64,000 bases of DNA, taken from assembly GCA_902363595.1 (NCBI GenBank), contig CABJAP010000006.1, positions 214,761-278,760 on the forward strand, given 5' to 3'. A model generated the notes under the pieces. It worked only from the letters and a program-made list of their open reading frames with translations, made no database searches and was not told the origin of the DNA. Origin of the DNA: Clostridia bacterium (GTDB taxonomy: Bacteria > Bacillota > Clostridia > Peptostreptococcales > Anaerovoracaceae). The position numbers and the translations under genes were made by a program. Shown here piece after piece: positions 34,641 to 43,524 of this stretch (its first letter is position 1; every line of letters starts with the position of its first letter).

Positions 34641-35318
34641 TTACATCAGCCCTTTGCTTTTTAGACTTATGTATGTACCATCGCCAATGATGATGTGATC
34701 CAATACTTTAATTCCCAATATATCGGCAGCTTTCACGAGTCTGGATGTGGTTTCCAAATCCTGTCTGCTAGGCTGCGGGTCTCCGCTGGGATGGTTATGT
34801 ATAAACACCACTGAAGCAGCGCTGCGTTTCACTGCGTGACAGAATACTTCTCTGGGGTGAATGAGGGTGGAACACAAATCACCGATGGAAATCTCTGTAT
34901 GTTCCATAATCTGTCCTTTTGCATTGATCAATAAAACTTTAAAATGCTCCTTCTTATAGTATCTCATCTTTTCCATAAAAAGTTGCACGATATCATCAGG
35001 ATTTGCAATTTCATTTTTAACTTTTCGCGGATGGGTCGCCACCCGTTTACCTAGTTCAATCGCCGCTAATATCTGACAAGCCTTTGCTTTTCCCAAACCT
35101 TTCAGCTTGGACAATTCCTCGGGACTGCAGTTTTCCAGAAACAAAAGTCCTCTTTCATCTAAGGTTAAAATTTCATGCGCGATTTCTAGCGCTGATTGAG
35201 ACTTTGTACCGGTTCGCAGCAGAATGGCCAACAGTTCGGCGCTGGAAAGCATTTCTTTTCCGTAAAACAATAATTTTTCTCTCGGCCGCTCTTCTGGCGG
35301 CAGCCGTTTTATATTCAT
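34641..35318 (-). CDS. radC: RadC-family JAB-domain protein
   Basis: The 225-residue protein has an N-terminal helix-hairpin-helix part (LSKLKGLGKAKACQILAAIE) and a C-terminal JAB/MPN metalloprotease-like domain with the zinc motif HNHPSGDPQPSRQD. It was historically called a DNA repair protein, but its biochemical role is not settled. An ATG at 35333 is in frame; GGAGGTG fits the ATG at 35318, which I use. Its place beside mreBCD is conserved in many Bacillota, although mreB is absent here. Confidence 0.92.
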   Translation of the reverse strand: MNIKRLPPEERPREKLLFYGKEMLSSAELLAILLRTGTKSQSALEIAHEILTLDERGLLFLENCSPEELSKLKGLGKAKACQILAAIELGKRVATHPRKVKNEIANPDDIVQLFMEKMRYYKKEHFKVLLINAKGQIMEHTEISIGDLCSTLIHPREVFCHAVKRSAASVVFIHNHPSGDPQPSRQDLETTSRLVKAADILGIKVLDHIIIGDGTYISLKSKGLM

Positions 35319-35439
35319 GTTTTGCACCTCCATTTTACATATTTTACCATATATTCAAAACTTAAACAACCATTTCTACATTATATTTTCTCCAATATCG
35401 GTCATAATAACATCGAGAATGAAAAAGGAGGTAACAAAC

Positions 35440-35604
35440 ATGAGCTGTCATATTAACGAAAGTATCAAATGTACGGTTGAACAGTGCACACACCACGCAG
35501 GAGAGAAGAATTTCTGCTCTTTAGACTGTATCACAGTAGGAACACACGAAGCGTGCCCGACTGTTGATCAGTGCACAGATTGTCTGTCTTTCCAGTGTAA
35601 ATAG
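35440..35604 (+). CDS. DUF1540 cysteine-rich small protein
   Basis: This 54-residue protein carries eight cysteines in a regular pattern (IKCTVEQCTHH, NFCSLDCITVG, ACPTVDQCTDC, FQCK), the DUF1540 signature. Such proteins probably bind a metal; their function is unknown, and they are frequent in spore-forming Bacillota. AAAGGAGG lies six bases before the ATG. It precedes sigK on the same strand by 80 bp. Confidence 0.88.
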   Translation: MSCHINESIKCTVEQCTHHAGEKNFCSLDCITVGTHEACPTVDQCTDCLSFQCK

Positions 35605-35684
35605 GACCATGCACTTTTGCCTGGGCCAGGCACTTCCCCTCTGGATTTTGCATATAGTTAAAATCTATAGAGGGGGTTACATAA

Positions 35685-36329
35685 ATGAGCGTTTCCTTTC
35701 CGAAACCGTTAACACTTGCAGAGGAGGAACATTATATATCTCTTTATGAATCAGGAGATGAAGATGCAAAGGATGTATTGATCGAACGCAATCTGAGGCT
35801 GGTAGCCCACATTGCGAAAAAATATACTGGTACTGGTTTTCCGGCGGATGATTTGATTTCCATTGGAACCATTGGCCTTATAAAAGCAGTGAATACATAT
35901 AGCAGCAAAAAAGCAACTCGTCTGGCCACTTATGCGGCCAAGTGCATTGAAAACGAAATACTGATGAGCATCCGCTCGTCAAAGAAAAACAAAGCCGAAG
36001 TTTCTCTATCCGTTCCCATAGGAACCGATAAAGATGGTAATGAAATAAGCTTTAATGATATACTGGGCACGGATCCGGATGCAATCCTGGATGATATCAG
36101 TTTGAAGATTCAAGTAGGAAAATTATTGCAGGCCATCAATACGGTGCTGACACCGCGGGAAAAAACGGTGGTCCTAAATCGTTACGGAATCTTTGGGCAC
36201 AAACCCAGAACGCAACGGGAAGTTGCCGCTTTATTGGGTATCAGTCGTTCTTATGTTTCACGAATAGAAAAAAAAGCGCTGCTCAAACTGCGAGATGAAT
36301 TGAAATATGACATAGGGCTGGCGGATTAG
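35685..36329 (+). CDS. sigK: Late mother-cell sigma factor SigK
   Basis: The 214-residue sigma factor resembles sigma-K more than sigma-E: NLRLVAHIAKKYTGTGF, DDLISIGTIGLIKAVNTYSS, ATYAAKCIENEILMSIRSSK, and the characteristic SLSVPIGTDKDGNEISF. Region 4 ends TQREVAALLGISRSYVSRIE. It would drive late mother-cell genes for cortex and coat. The protein starts at FPKPLTLAEEE, which aligns with the mature N-terminus of Bacillus sigma-K, so there is no pro-sequence. The gene is uninterrupted. GAGGGGG precedes the ATG, and a strong terminator follows. Confidence 0.9.
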   Translation: MSVSFPKPLTLAEEEHYISLYESGDEDAKDVLIERNLRLVAHIAKKYTGTGFPADDLISIGTIGLIKAVNTYSSKKATRLATYAAKCIENEILMSIRSSKKNKAEVSLSVPIGTDKDGNEISFNDILGTDPDAILDDISLKIQVGKLLQAINTVLTPREKTVVLNRYGIFGHKPRTQREVAALLGISRSYVSRIEKKALLKLRDELKYDIGLAD

Positions 36330-36340
36330 ATCCAGTTCCT

Positions 36341-36385
36341 AAAAGGAAAAACCACGCAGCTAGCGTGGTTTTTCCTTTTTCAGTG
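36341..36385 (+). terminator. Terminator of sigK
   Basis: AAAAGGAAAAACCACGC (36341-36357) and GCGTGGTTTTTCCTTTT (36363-36379) form a perfect 17-bp stem with an AGCTA loop. Confidence 0.9.
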
Positions 36386-36483
36386 TTTTGACAGTACAGA
36401 TACGATTTTGGTTTATCATAATGAAATCATCCTATTTTTATGCAAAATAGTGTATAAGTTATGGCTGCCGCCGGTACACTCCA

Positions 36484-38091
36484 TTAAAAATCAAGCGGCC
36501 GTTCAAAGCTCTTGGAATCGCTCAAATACTGAACCACCTGGGCGAACAGTGGACCGGCCGACTGGCTCCCAGACTGACCGTTTTCCACAAATACGGTTAT
36601 CGTGTATTCGGGATTCTGCGCAGGCGCAAATCCAGTCATCCAGCCATGGACGGTCTCTTTGCCGCCCAGGCTCGCTTCAGCAGAACCGGTCTTTCCCGCC
36701 ATGGAAACATCTGCGGTCAAGCTTTTTCCAGTCCCATCGCTCATGGTCTTTTCCATCATGCTTCTCACTTCTTCAGCTGCATTGGAACTGATAGCCTGTT
36801 TTTCTTGCGTTTCCCCGTCCTCCAGCAAAATATGGACCCCAGGGTCGATTCCCCCGTTGGCGATTATATTGGTCATTCGGGCGATTTGTAAGGGCGTTGC
36901 CAGTGTTTCCCCCTGACCGATGGAAAGGTTCGCTATAGCTGCTCCCTGTGACTGCTGCAGGGTCATCAATTTTCCCTCTTTTTGCCCCGGGTAGTCTTTT
37001 ATGGCCATCTCTCCCAAGCCCATTTTTTTCGCAGTTTGCAGAATGGTTTCCGCCCCCAGCTCCTGCCCCAGCTGAATGAAGGTGGAATTGCATGACTGTG
37101 CCAGCGCATCCCGCAGGGTAATGGTTCCATGACCCTCTTCCCCTCCAGTTTTGCAGATCACTTTTTGGCCGTTGATCATTTCATAGCCCTTACAGACAAA
37201 GATTTTGTCCGGGCTGATGCCCTGCTCTGCGGCCGCAGCTGCCAGAACAATCTTAAAAACCGACCCCGGAGGATAAGTCCCCTGAGTCACTTTATTGACC
37301 AGCTCGTTTTTATCGCTGCTCATATATTCGCTAACCCGGTTGGGATCAAAGACAGGGGTACTGGCAGAAGCAACGATTTCACCTGTTTCACGTTTGAGCA
37401 CCACGATAGCTCCGTTTTTGCCAGAGCCTCGCAGAATATCTTCTACCGCGCCCTGCAATCCCGCATCAAGGGTGGTCACAACGCCCTCTTTGACATAAGA
37501 GTCCTCATCCATCGCTGTCCGAACTACCAGGCCTTTGCCCTGAAGAATATTTCCTTTTACATCCGCTGTGGTGAAAATCCGTTTGTTGAGTAGAGAAAGC
37601 TGGCTTTCGCACATCAATTCGATGCCTGTGGCGCCGCTGGCATCCTGGGGATTGACGTAGCCCAGAATATGGACCGCCTTCTGCTGCTGTCCATAGCGCC
37701 GTCCCGCTTCAAGAATATAGGCGGACGAATTGCGGATCAGCTGCTGACCCAGCTCCTTGTCGTATGATTTGGATGCGAACACTTTATATCCGCTGCCTGT
37801 GTTTTTCAGTTCCCGGGCCCCCATCAGATTCAACGCCCGTTTTGACTCACCGTCAAAATTTTTTTCTCGGATTATAAAAATGTATTCCTGGTTATTTCCC
37901 ACAAGAGGAGTGTGATTGCGGTCGTAGATCAATCCCCTGGTATTGGCGCCTTCCAAAGCGATCATCTGCTGCGCGCTGGCAGCCTGGCTCAAATCTTGAT
38001 GCCCCCAAAATTGGATATAGGCGAGGCGGCCGATCAAAGCCAAAGTCAAAATGCCCAAAGCCGCTGTCACAAATGCAATTCTCTTCCTCAT
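36484..38091 (-). CDS. Class B penicillin-binding protein (535 aa)
   Basis: The protein has an N-terminal membrane anchor (VTAALGILTLALIGRLAYI), a short dimerisation region starting TRGLIYDRNHTPLVG, and a complete transpeptidase domain: serine in YPPGSVFKIV, SCN in AQSCNSTFIQLG, and KTGSAE in MAGKTGSAEASLGG. It is a monofunctional cross-linking enzyme. It is shorter than division FtsI or SpoVD and lacks PASTA domains, so it resembles PBPs of the PbpA/sporulation group; which process it serves is not clear. A terminator-like hairpin at 38096-38138 contains its ribosome site. The gene follows DUF1015 in the same orientation. Confidence 0.88.
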   Translation of the reverse strand: MRKRIAFVTAALGILTLALIGRLAYIQFWGHQDLSQAASAQQMIALEGANTRGLIYDRNHTPLVGNNQEYIFIIREKNFDGESKRALNLMGARELKNTGSGYKVFASKSYDKELGQQLIRNSSAYILEAGRRYGQQQKAVHILGYVNPQDASGATGIELMCESQLSLLNKRIFTTADVKGNILQGKGLVVRTAMDEDSYVKEGVVTTLDAGLQGAVEDILRGSGKNGAIVVLKRETGEIVASASTPVFDPNRVSEYMSSDKNELVNKVTQGTYPPGSVFKIVLAAAAAEQGISPDKIFVCKGYEMINGQKVICKTGGEEGHGTITLRDALAQSCNSTFIQLGQELGAETILQTAKKMGLGEMAIKDYPGQKEGKLMTLQQSQGAAIANLSIGQGETLATPLQIARMTNIIANGGIDPGVHILLEDGETQEKQAISSNAAEEVRSMMEKTMSDGTGKSLTADVSMAGKTGSAEASLGGKETVHGWMTGFAPAQNPEYTITVFVENGQSGSQSAGPLFAQVVQYLSDSKSFERPLDF

Positions 38092-38095
38092 AAAA

Positions 38096-38138
38096 AAACA
38101 CTCCTTTAAAAGTATCTTTACCTTTTAAAGAAGTGTTT
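38096..38138 (-). terminator. Hairpin terminator that also contains the PBP ribosome site
   Basis: On the minus strand AAACACTTCTTTAAAAG pairs with CTTTTAAAGGAGTGTTT (16 of 17 positions) and runs into TTTTTTT just before the ATG at 38091. The AAAGGAG of the PBP gene is inside the 3' arm. It can end the DUF1015 transcript and would mask translation of any read-through message. Confidence 0.75.
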
Positions 38139-38151
38139 ATACCTGGTTTCC

Positions 38152-39393
38152 TTACAGCTGATGGAGGAAGAGTCCGCTGCCCAATTTCGGTTCAAACCAA
38201 GTTGATTTCGGCGGCATAACAAGATCGTTGTCCGATACAGTAAGCAGGTCCTCAATTTCTACAGGATGGACGGCAAACGCAATCTTCATATCCTCGCGGC
38301 ACCGTTTTTCCAATTCTTCCAGTCCTCGAATTCCGCCTACAAAATCAATACGTTTATCGGTTCTAGGATCTTCGATGCCCAGAATCGGCCCCAGAATCTT
38401 GTTTTGAAGAATGGCAACGTCCAATGAGTCGATTACATGATCGGGAATAATCTCCTCTTTTGCAGTTAACCGATACCAATTGCCTTCCAGGAACATGCCG
38501 AAGCAGTGCTTTGCTTCCGGACGGTAAACATCTTCGCCCTTCTTATCGATCTTAAAGCCGGCGGCTTTGATTTTTTCCATAAGGCTCTCCACGGTATTGC
38601 CGTTCAGGTCCTTTACGACCCGGTTATAGTCAAAGATATGGAGATCCGCGTCCGGGAAAATGACAGCCATAAAGAAGTTGAACTCTTCTTCACCGGTATA
38701 ATCAGGAGTTTCCTCTCTGCGCTTTAACCCCACTTTGCATGCGGACGCGCTTCTGTGATGACCGTCGGCAATGTATAAAGAAGGAATCTCTCCAAACAGG
38801 GAAGTGAGGCTCTCGATGGTCTGCGGGTCATCCACCACCCACAAGGTATGCCGGATGCCGCCTGCTCCGGTAAAATCATAGGTCGGCTTGCGGCCGGAAG
38901 CCCAGCCTTCAATCAAAACCCGTATCCGCTTGTCATCGCGGTAAGTCAAAAATACCGGTTCTGTGTTGGCATCGCATACGTCAAAATGACGGATCCGATC
39001 CAGTTCCTTTTCCACGCGGGTGAATTCATGTTTTTTAATGGTGTTGTTCTGGTATTCATCAACGGATACGGTGCCTACAATACCGGTCTGCACTCTTCCG
39101 TCCATGACCTGGCGGTAGATGTACAGTGCAGGTTCTTCATCCTGGGTAAAAATTCCCTTGTCTAAAAAGTTGGCGATGTTTTCTCTTGCTTTCTCGTATA
39201 CGCTCTTATCATAGGGATCCTTCTGATGGGGCAGATCGATCTCCGACCTGCATATATGAAGAAAACTGTAGGGGTTTTCCGCCGCCATTTTACTTGCTTC
39301 CTGACGGTTCATGACATCATAAGGCAGGGAAGCGACTTTATCCGCATATTTCTGCGCCGGCCTTATGGCTTTAAACGGTCTGACTGTTGCCAT
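38152..39393 (-). CDS. DUF1015 family protein
   Basis: The 413-residue protein matches the DUF1015 family of Bacillota and other anaerobes. It begins TVRPFKAIRPAQKYADKVAS, followed by PYDVMNRQEA, and carries the conserved central segment LYIADGHHRSASACKVGLKR. The HHR motif suggests a nucleotide- or metal-linked enzyme, but the activity is not established. Its start shares one base with the end of cmk, so the genes are coupled. No signal peptide or membrane segment is present, hence cytoplasmic. Confidence 0.85.
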   Translation of the reverse strand: MATVRPFKAIRPAQKYADKVASLPYDVMNRQEASKMAAENPYSFLHICRSEIDLPHQKDPYDKSVYEKARENIANFLDKGIFTQDEEPALYIYRQVMDGRVQTGIVGTVSVDEYQNNTIKKHEFTRVEKELDRIRHFDVCDANTEPVFLTYRDDKRIRVLIEGWASGRKPTYDFTGAGGIRHTLWVVDDPQTIESLTSLFGEIPSLYIADGHHRSASACKVGLKRREETPDYTGEEEFNFFMAVIFPDADLHIFDYNRVVKDLNGNTVESLMEKIKAAGFKIDKKGEDVYRPEAKHCFGMFLEGNWYRLTAKEEIIPDHVIDSLDVAILQNKILGPILGIEDPRTDKRIDFVGGIRGLEELEKRCREDMKIAFAVHPVEIEDLLTVSDNDLVMPPKSTWFEPKLGSGLFLHQL

Positions 39394-40046
39394 TATCTCT
39401 CAATCTCCTTTAATATATAGTTTGTCACATCTTCGATACTCATGCCCGTGGTATCCACTTCCAAAGCATCATCGGCTTTGCGGAGGGGATTCAGCTCTCT
39501 GGTCATATCGCTGTGATCCCGCTTTTGGATATCCTCCAGGACCTGATCGTAAGTGATATCCTGACCCTTTTCCGTCAGCTCATCGTATCTGCGTTTTGCC
39601 CGTTCCTCAGCAGAGGCGGTCATAAAAAATTTGTATTCCGCATCGGTCAGCACATTGCTGCCAATGTCCCGCCCGTCCATAATGACACTTTTTTCCTGGC
39701 CCATCTGCCGCTGGAGCTGGACCAGCTTTTGACGAACATCGGCCAGGGCCGAACACTCGGACGCTTTCTTTGCGATCTGGGGAGTGCGGATTTGATCGTT
39801 AATGATCTCACCGTCCAATATGATGTTTCCTTTGGAAAAATCGATACTGGTTTTCTCCAGCATATTTTTCAGCGCCTGACGATCCTGAGGGTCAACCCCG
39901 CAGACCAGGGTCTTATATCCCACAGCCCGGTACATGGCGCCTGTATCGATGTAATCGATTCCCAGTTTTTTGGCCACCGCTTTGGCAATGGTGCTTTTGC
40001 CGGCGCCGCTGGGGCCGTCGATGGCTACTCTGATAATGTTCTCCAT
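39393..40046 (-). CDS. cmk: Cytidylate kinase
   Basis: This 217-residue enzyme phosphorylates CMP and dCMP. The P-loop reads AIDGPSGAGKSTIAKAVAKK, the substrate strand YIDTGAMYRAVGYK, and the DGRDIGSNVLTDAEYKFF segment is typical. The lid region follows at RAKRRYDELTEKGQDI and QKRDHSDMTRELNPL. Length and motif order are those of bacterial Cmk. It sits 12 bp after nrdR with AAAGGAAG as ribosome site, in an operon nrdR-cmk-DUF1015. Confidence 0.97.
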   Translation of the reverse strand: MENIIRVAIDGPSGAGKSTIAKAVAKKLGIDYIDTGAMYRAVGYKTLVCGVDPQDRQALKNMLEKTSIDFSKGNIILDGEIINDQIRTPQIAKKASECSALADVRQKLVQLQRQMGQEKSVIMDGRDIGSNVLTDAEYKFFMTASAEERAKRRYDELTEKGQDITYDQVLEDIQKRDHSDMTRELNPLRKADDALEVDTTGMSIEDVTNYILKEIER

Positions 40047-40058
40047 GTTTCGCTTCCT

Positions 40059-40523
40059 TTACTTGCTTTTTTTGGTTGTAAGCAATTTTTCAATTTCGGC
40101 TACAAAGGTATTGATATCGGTAAATTGCCTGTATACGGATGCAAAGCGGACATAAGCCACTTCGTCCAGCTTGCGCAGGCGTTCCATGATCAGTTCGCCG
40201 ATGAAGGTGCTCTCCACTTCCTTCTCCATCATGTTATTCAGGCCCCGCTCGATCTCATCGACCACCTTTTCAATCTCAGCAATGGGGACGGGCCGCTTTT
40301 CGCAGGCTTTGATGATCCCGTTCATGATCTTGTTGCGGTCGAAGGCTTCCCTTCTGCCATCCTTTTTAATGACCATGAGGATCATTTCTTCCACCTTTTC
40401 GTAGGTCGTAAACCGTTTTCCGCAGGCATCGCACTCGCGCCGCCGGCGAATGGCATGTCCATCCTCCGTATGCCTGGAGTCGATTACCTTGGTATCCTGG
40501 TTTTCACAAAACGGGCATCTCAT
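40059..40523 (-). CDS. nrdR: Transcriptional repressor NrdR
   Basis: The 154-residue protein has the N-terminal zinc ribbon ([15 protein letters not shown] and [13 protein letters not shown]) and the ATP-cone domain ([20 protein letters not shown]). It senses ATP/dATP and represses ribonucleotide reductase genes, none of which is in this window. Length is as usual. CAAGGAGG precedes the ATG. It is the first gene of the operon with cmk. Confidence 0.97.
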   Translation of the reverse strand: MRCPFCENQDTKVIDSRHTEDGHAIRRRRECDACGKRFTTYEKVEEMILMVIKKDGRREAFDRNKIMNGIIKACEKRPVPIAEIEKVVDEIERGLNNMMEKEVESTFIGELIMERLRKLDEVAYVRFASVYRQFTDINTFVAEIEKLLTTKKSK

Positions 40524-40707
40524 CTCAATATCCTCCTTGTATCACTACTATTCCTGTAAGCCAACATAGTGATTTTACTACATATTGTGGTTTTTGCCAA
40601 GTAGGGAATCTATCCGATTTACTTCCGCTTTGGCAAAGCTCCAAAAAAAAAGGCTCCCGCCCAAGCCCGGCCAATAGCCGGCTCGTACAGGAGCCTTTAA
40701 GCAAAGT

Positions 40708-41361
40708 CTACTCTTCAATTTCCATAGCAACCGCTCTGACCGGAGATCCATCTGTTCCGGCAATTTTCATCGGAAAGGCTGCCACGACCACGTTATCGAA
40801 GTCGATCTGGTCCAAATAAGCCCAGTTTTCACCGATCATCAGTCTCTTTTCGGAGAACAGATCGTGAACCGGGAATTCGGTTCCGCCCGACTGGTCCGCG
40901 TTCATGGTATCGATACCAATGAAACGAACACCTTTATCTACCAAGTACTCGGCTACTTCGCCAGCTACGAAGGGATGATTATAGAACGCCTCCGTTCCTC
41001 TCGTCTTATACCAGTTGGTATTGAAGAGAACGATGGTATTTTCCTTAATCTTCTCATCATACGGCATCACGTCTTCCATGGTGATCTTTTCATTTTCTTT
41101 TTTATCGGTCACACGGATTACCACTGCTTCCCCAAAGAAGAAATCCAGCTCCATTTTGTCGATGGTATCGCCGTCATTTCTAAAGTGATATGGAGCATCT
41201 ACATGGGTTCCTGTCTGAGTTCCCACATAAACACCGGAAAGATTGTAATAATCTTTTTCAATTGTATGTGTTGTTGTTACTTTTGGTTCCGGGTCTCCCG
41301 GATAAATCGGACTATTATCCGATACTTCCCATGATAAGTCTACAAATTTTTTAACTTTCAT
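40708..41361 (-). CDS. Cyclase-family metal-dependent hydrolase, kynurenine formamidase-like
   Basis: The 217-residue protein belongs to the putative cyclase family (kynurenine formamidase, isatin hydrolase). The metal-binding signature is GTQTGTHVDAPYHF with two histidines and an aspartate, and the C-terminal part retains FIGIDTMNADQSGG. It should hydrolyse an amide or lactam ring. Two ATGs are adjacent; GGAG is well spaced only from the second (41361). It follows the GPH-type transporter gene by 14 bp, so the two probably take up and open the same compound. Confidence 0.85.
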   Translation of the reverse strand: MKVKKFVDLSWEVSDNSPIYPGDPEPKVTTTHTIEKDYYNLSGVYVGTQTGTHVDAPYHFRNDGDTIDKMELDFFFGEAVVIRVTDKKENEKITMEDVMPYDEKIKENTIVLFNTNWYKTRGTEAFYNHPFVAGEVAEYLVDKGVRFIGIDTMNADQSGGTEFPVHDLFSEKRLMIGENWAYLDQIDFDNVVVAAFPMKIAGTDGSPVRAVAMEIEE

Positions 41362-41375
41362 CATGCGCTCCTTTC

Positions 41376-42797
41376 TTAAACCAGATCTTTAAATTCGGAC
41401 ATATCGATTTCTTTGCCCTGCTTTCTTTCCGCAATCGCCTGGCGAACTCTGTCGTGCTTCTGTCTGCTGAGCGGGTACTTGAGTATAATCAATACCGTAA
41501 TGAGGTAAATGCCTCCGCATAAGAACGCATACATGTACTTGAGACCGCTCAAAGCATCCGCGGTCTGCGTAGCAGCTGCAGCATCGTATCCGATAACTGT
41601 CAAAAGCGTACCAAGAACCGCCGCTCCTAAAGCTCCGCATGCCTTTTGGATAAAGGCTACAACACCGAAAATAACGCCGTCAACACGTTTTCCGGATGTA
41701 AGTTCCGTAACATCGACGCAGTCGGGAATCATCGCCCAAGGCACCTGATATACAGCAGCGTTTCCTAATGACATAAGAATTGCCAAAACATAAATCGACG
41801 CCACATTTCCCGGCTGGATGATAAATCCGATCATGATGATCATGACAGCAGCTTCAAGACCGATGGCAATTACCCATGCTGCTTTTTTGGAAAGTTTCTG
41901 CATCAGTCTGTCCGTAATCCATGCGCAGAAAATACTGGCCACACCGAACACTAAGGTTACACTTGCAATCCGTCCTTCTGATAGAAGTGCATAATTTGTA
42001 TAGTAGTAAACCTGCAGCGCATAATTGATGGTATTGGCGAATATCGCAATACCAAAGACCAGCATGACGATTCTGGTCGGTTTGCTCCTGAAAATTTCTT
42101 TGACATCGGCAAAGGAGAACTTTCCGCTGTCTTCTCTGTGTCTTTCATATCCTTTGGTCGATTTCCACAGGATAAAGATAAAGAGCAGCGCCACGATCAT
42201 GTAGATGGCCAGGGTGCAGCTCCAACCGCGGTCAGCATTATCAAACAATCCGCCGAAGTATGCGACTAACATCAGCGTCGGGCTGATGGCAACCGTTGCG
42301 GTCAAGCCAAAATAGTTCTTAAAAGTAGCAAGCGAAGCCCTCTCGTTATAGTCCAGTGTCATCTCAGAACCAAGGGCGGAGCTGGAAATGTCCAGTACAG
42401 TCTGAGCTGTGTAGTATAGCAGAATAATAATTACAAAGTATACTTTAGAAACAGCCTCGCTGAAGCCCCAGTTGGTAAAGAGCAAGATACTGATGAGAAC
42501 GAAGGGGACTGCCACGCCGATAATGAGCGGACGCCGCCTGCCGCTTTTCAGCTTAAGGTTATCGGAAATACCTCCCACGATCGGATCTGTGATCGCATCC
42601 CACAAAGTACCCAGTGAGATCATTGCGCCGGCAAAAGCTGCCGACAGACCGACTACATCGGTAAAGAAATAGAGACCATAATAGCTGAAAGCTGTCCATG
42701 TGATAAAGCTGCAGTAACCGGATAATCCGTACCCCAGCTTGACCTTAAAAGGCAACTTTTCATTCGGGCTATTAGCCGTAATGTTATTGTTTCCCAT
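41376..42797 (-). CDS. GPH-family (MFS) sugar or organic-acid symporter
   Basis: The 473-residue membrane protein has about 12 segments and belongs to the glycoside-pentoside-hexuronide:cation symporter family. Typical are PFKVKLGYGLSGYCSFITWT at the N-terminus, the motif GTLWDAITDPIVGGISDNLK and RRRPLIIGVAVPF in the following loop. It should import a solute with Na+ or H+. Pairing with the cyclase-type hydrolase gene 14 bp downstream suggests that the cargo is not a simple sugar. A strong terminator at 42935-42976 lies upstream, so the pair has its own promoter. Confidence 0.83.
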   Translation of the reverse strand: MGNNNITANSPNEKLPFKVKLGYGLSGYCSFITWTAFSYYGLYFFTDVVGLSAAFAGAMISLGTLWDAITDPIVGGISDNLKLKSGRRRPLIIGVAVPFVLISILLFTNWGFSEAVSKVYFVIIILLYYTAQTVLDISSSALGSEMTLDYNERASLATFKNYFGLTATVAISPTLMLVAYFGGLFDNADRGWSCTLAIYMIVALLFIFILWKSTKGYERHREDSGKFSFADVKEIFRSKPTRIVMLVFGIAIFANTINYALQVYYYTNYALLSEGRIASVTLVFGVASIFCAWITDRLMQKLSKKAAWVIAIGLEAAVMIIMIGFIIQPGNVASIYVLAILMSLGNAAVYQVPWAMIPDCVDVTELTSGKRVDGVIFGVVAFIQKACGALGAAVLGTLLTVIGYDAAAATQTADALSGLKYMYAFLCGGIYLITVLIILKYPLSRQKHDRVRQAIAERKQGKEIDMSEFKDLV

Positions 42798-43146
42798 AAA
42801 TTAAGACCTTCCTTTCATAAATCTAATATAAGTTTGTCAAATAAGTCCTAATCCCTTCTGACCTTTTGAACACCATTAGTATTAATGCAATATGCATGCC
42901 ATCCTAGTATCCCAGCTATTAAGCCATTCTTATCAAAAAAAAAACGGCAGATTATTCATTTAAAAATAATCTGCCGCCGTACATACGCGCGTTTTATAAC
43001 GATCCCCCTTACATTGACATGATTCGTTGTTCTATTCACTGTTTAAAGGAGTTATTCAATTTCGAATTAGGGCCTGTACATAAAAAATTTCCTCTTAATC
43101 ATGGATTTCCATATTATATGTATTCCCCGATCGCTTGATCAGTCCT
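42798..43146. other. Intergenic stretch with terminator
   Basis: This 349-bp gap holds the terminator of the YlmC-like gene and, downstream of it on the minus strand, the leader of the GPH-type transporter gene. I see no ORF, tRNA or riboswitch. The part 42980-43140 is AT-rich and unremarkable. Confidence 0.5.
42935..42976 (-). terminator. Terminator of the YlmC-like gene
   Basis: CGGCAGATTATT (minus strand, 42976-42965) pairs perfectly with AATAATCTGCCG (42956-42945) and is followed by ten T. It lies about 170 bp after the stop codon. Confidence 0.85.
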
Positions 43147-43404
43147 TTAATCCACCGAGTCCAGAGATGTCGGCACGTCGACCAGAATTACATCCTCGCC
43201 GACCGTTTTTACGTTCTTCCATTTGATCACGAAATCTTCGGTATCTCTGCCGAACAGGTTAAAAAATCCCCGCTGTCCCGGCAGAACGATCCCCTCAATT
43301 TTTCCCTCTTTCAAATTTATCTCAATATCATATACAAATCCCAGACTCTTGCCGTCGTAAATATTGATCACTTCTTTATTTTTAATATTCTCCGTATTTA
43401 ACAT
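43147..43404 (-). CDS. YlmC/YmxH-family sporulation protein (PRC-barrel)
   Basis: The 85-residue protein is a single PRC-barrel domain: KEVINIYDGKSLGFVYDIEI, the turn EGKIEGIVLPGQRGFFNLFG, and WKNVKTVGEDVILVDVP. This is the YlmC/YmxH pattern found in nearly all endospore-forming Bacillota; its exact job in sporulation is unknown. AAAAGGGGG precedes the ATG. It is a single-gene unit between two terminators. Confidence 0.9.
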   Translation of the reverse strand: MLNTENIKNKEVINIYDGKSLGFVYDIEINLKEGKIEGIVLPGQRGFFNLFGRDTEDFVIKWKNVKTVGEDVILVDVPTSLDSVD

Positions 43405-43444
43405 CGCTTTATCCCCCTTTTAATGTTTGTCCTTTTAAATATAT

Positions 43445-43500
43445 TAAAAAACGGCAGAAATAAGAACGCTTTTTTGCTTCTTCTTCCGCCGTTTTTTTCT
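43445..43500 (-). terminator. Terminator of the AGCS symporter gene
   Basis: On the minus strand ACGGCGGAAG pairs imperfectly with the region ending TTTCTGCCGT, which runs into TTTTTT. It is 25 bp past the symporter stop codon. Confidence 0.65.
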
Positions 43501-43524
43501 ATGTCAAATTTTCATCGAACAAAG

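Noticed and set aside
39513..40559. 348-codon plus-strand ORF
   Set aside because: Antisense to cmk and nrdR; composition is that of a shadow frame.
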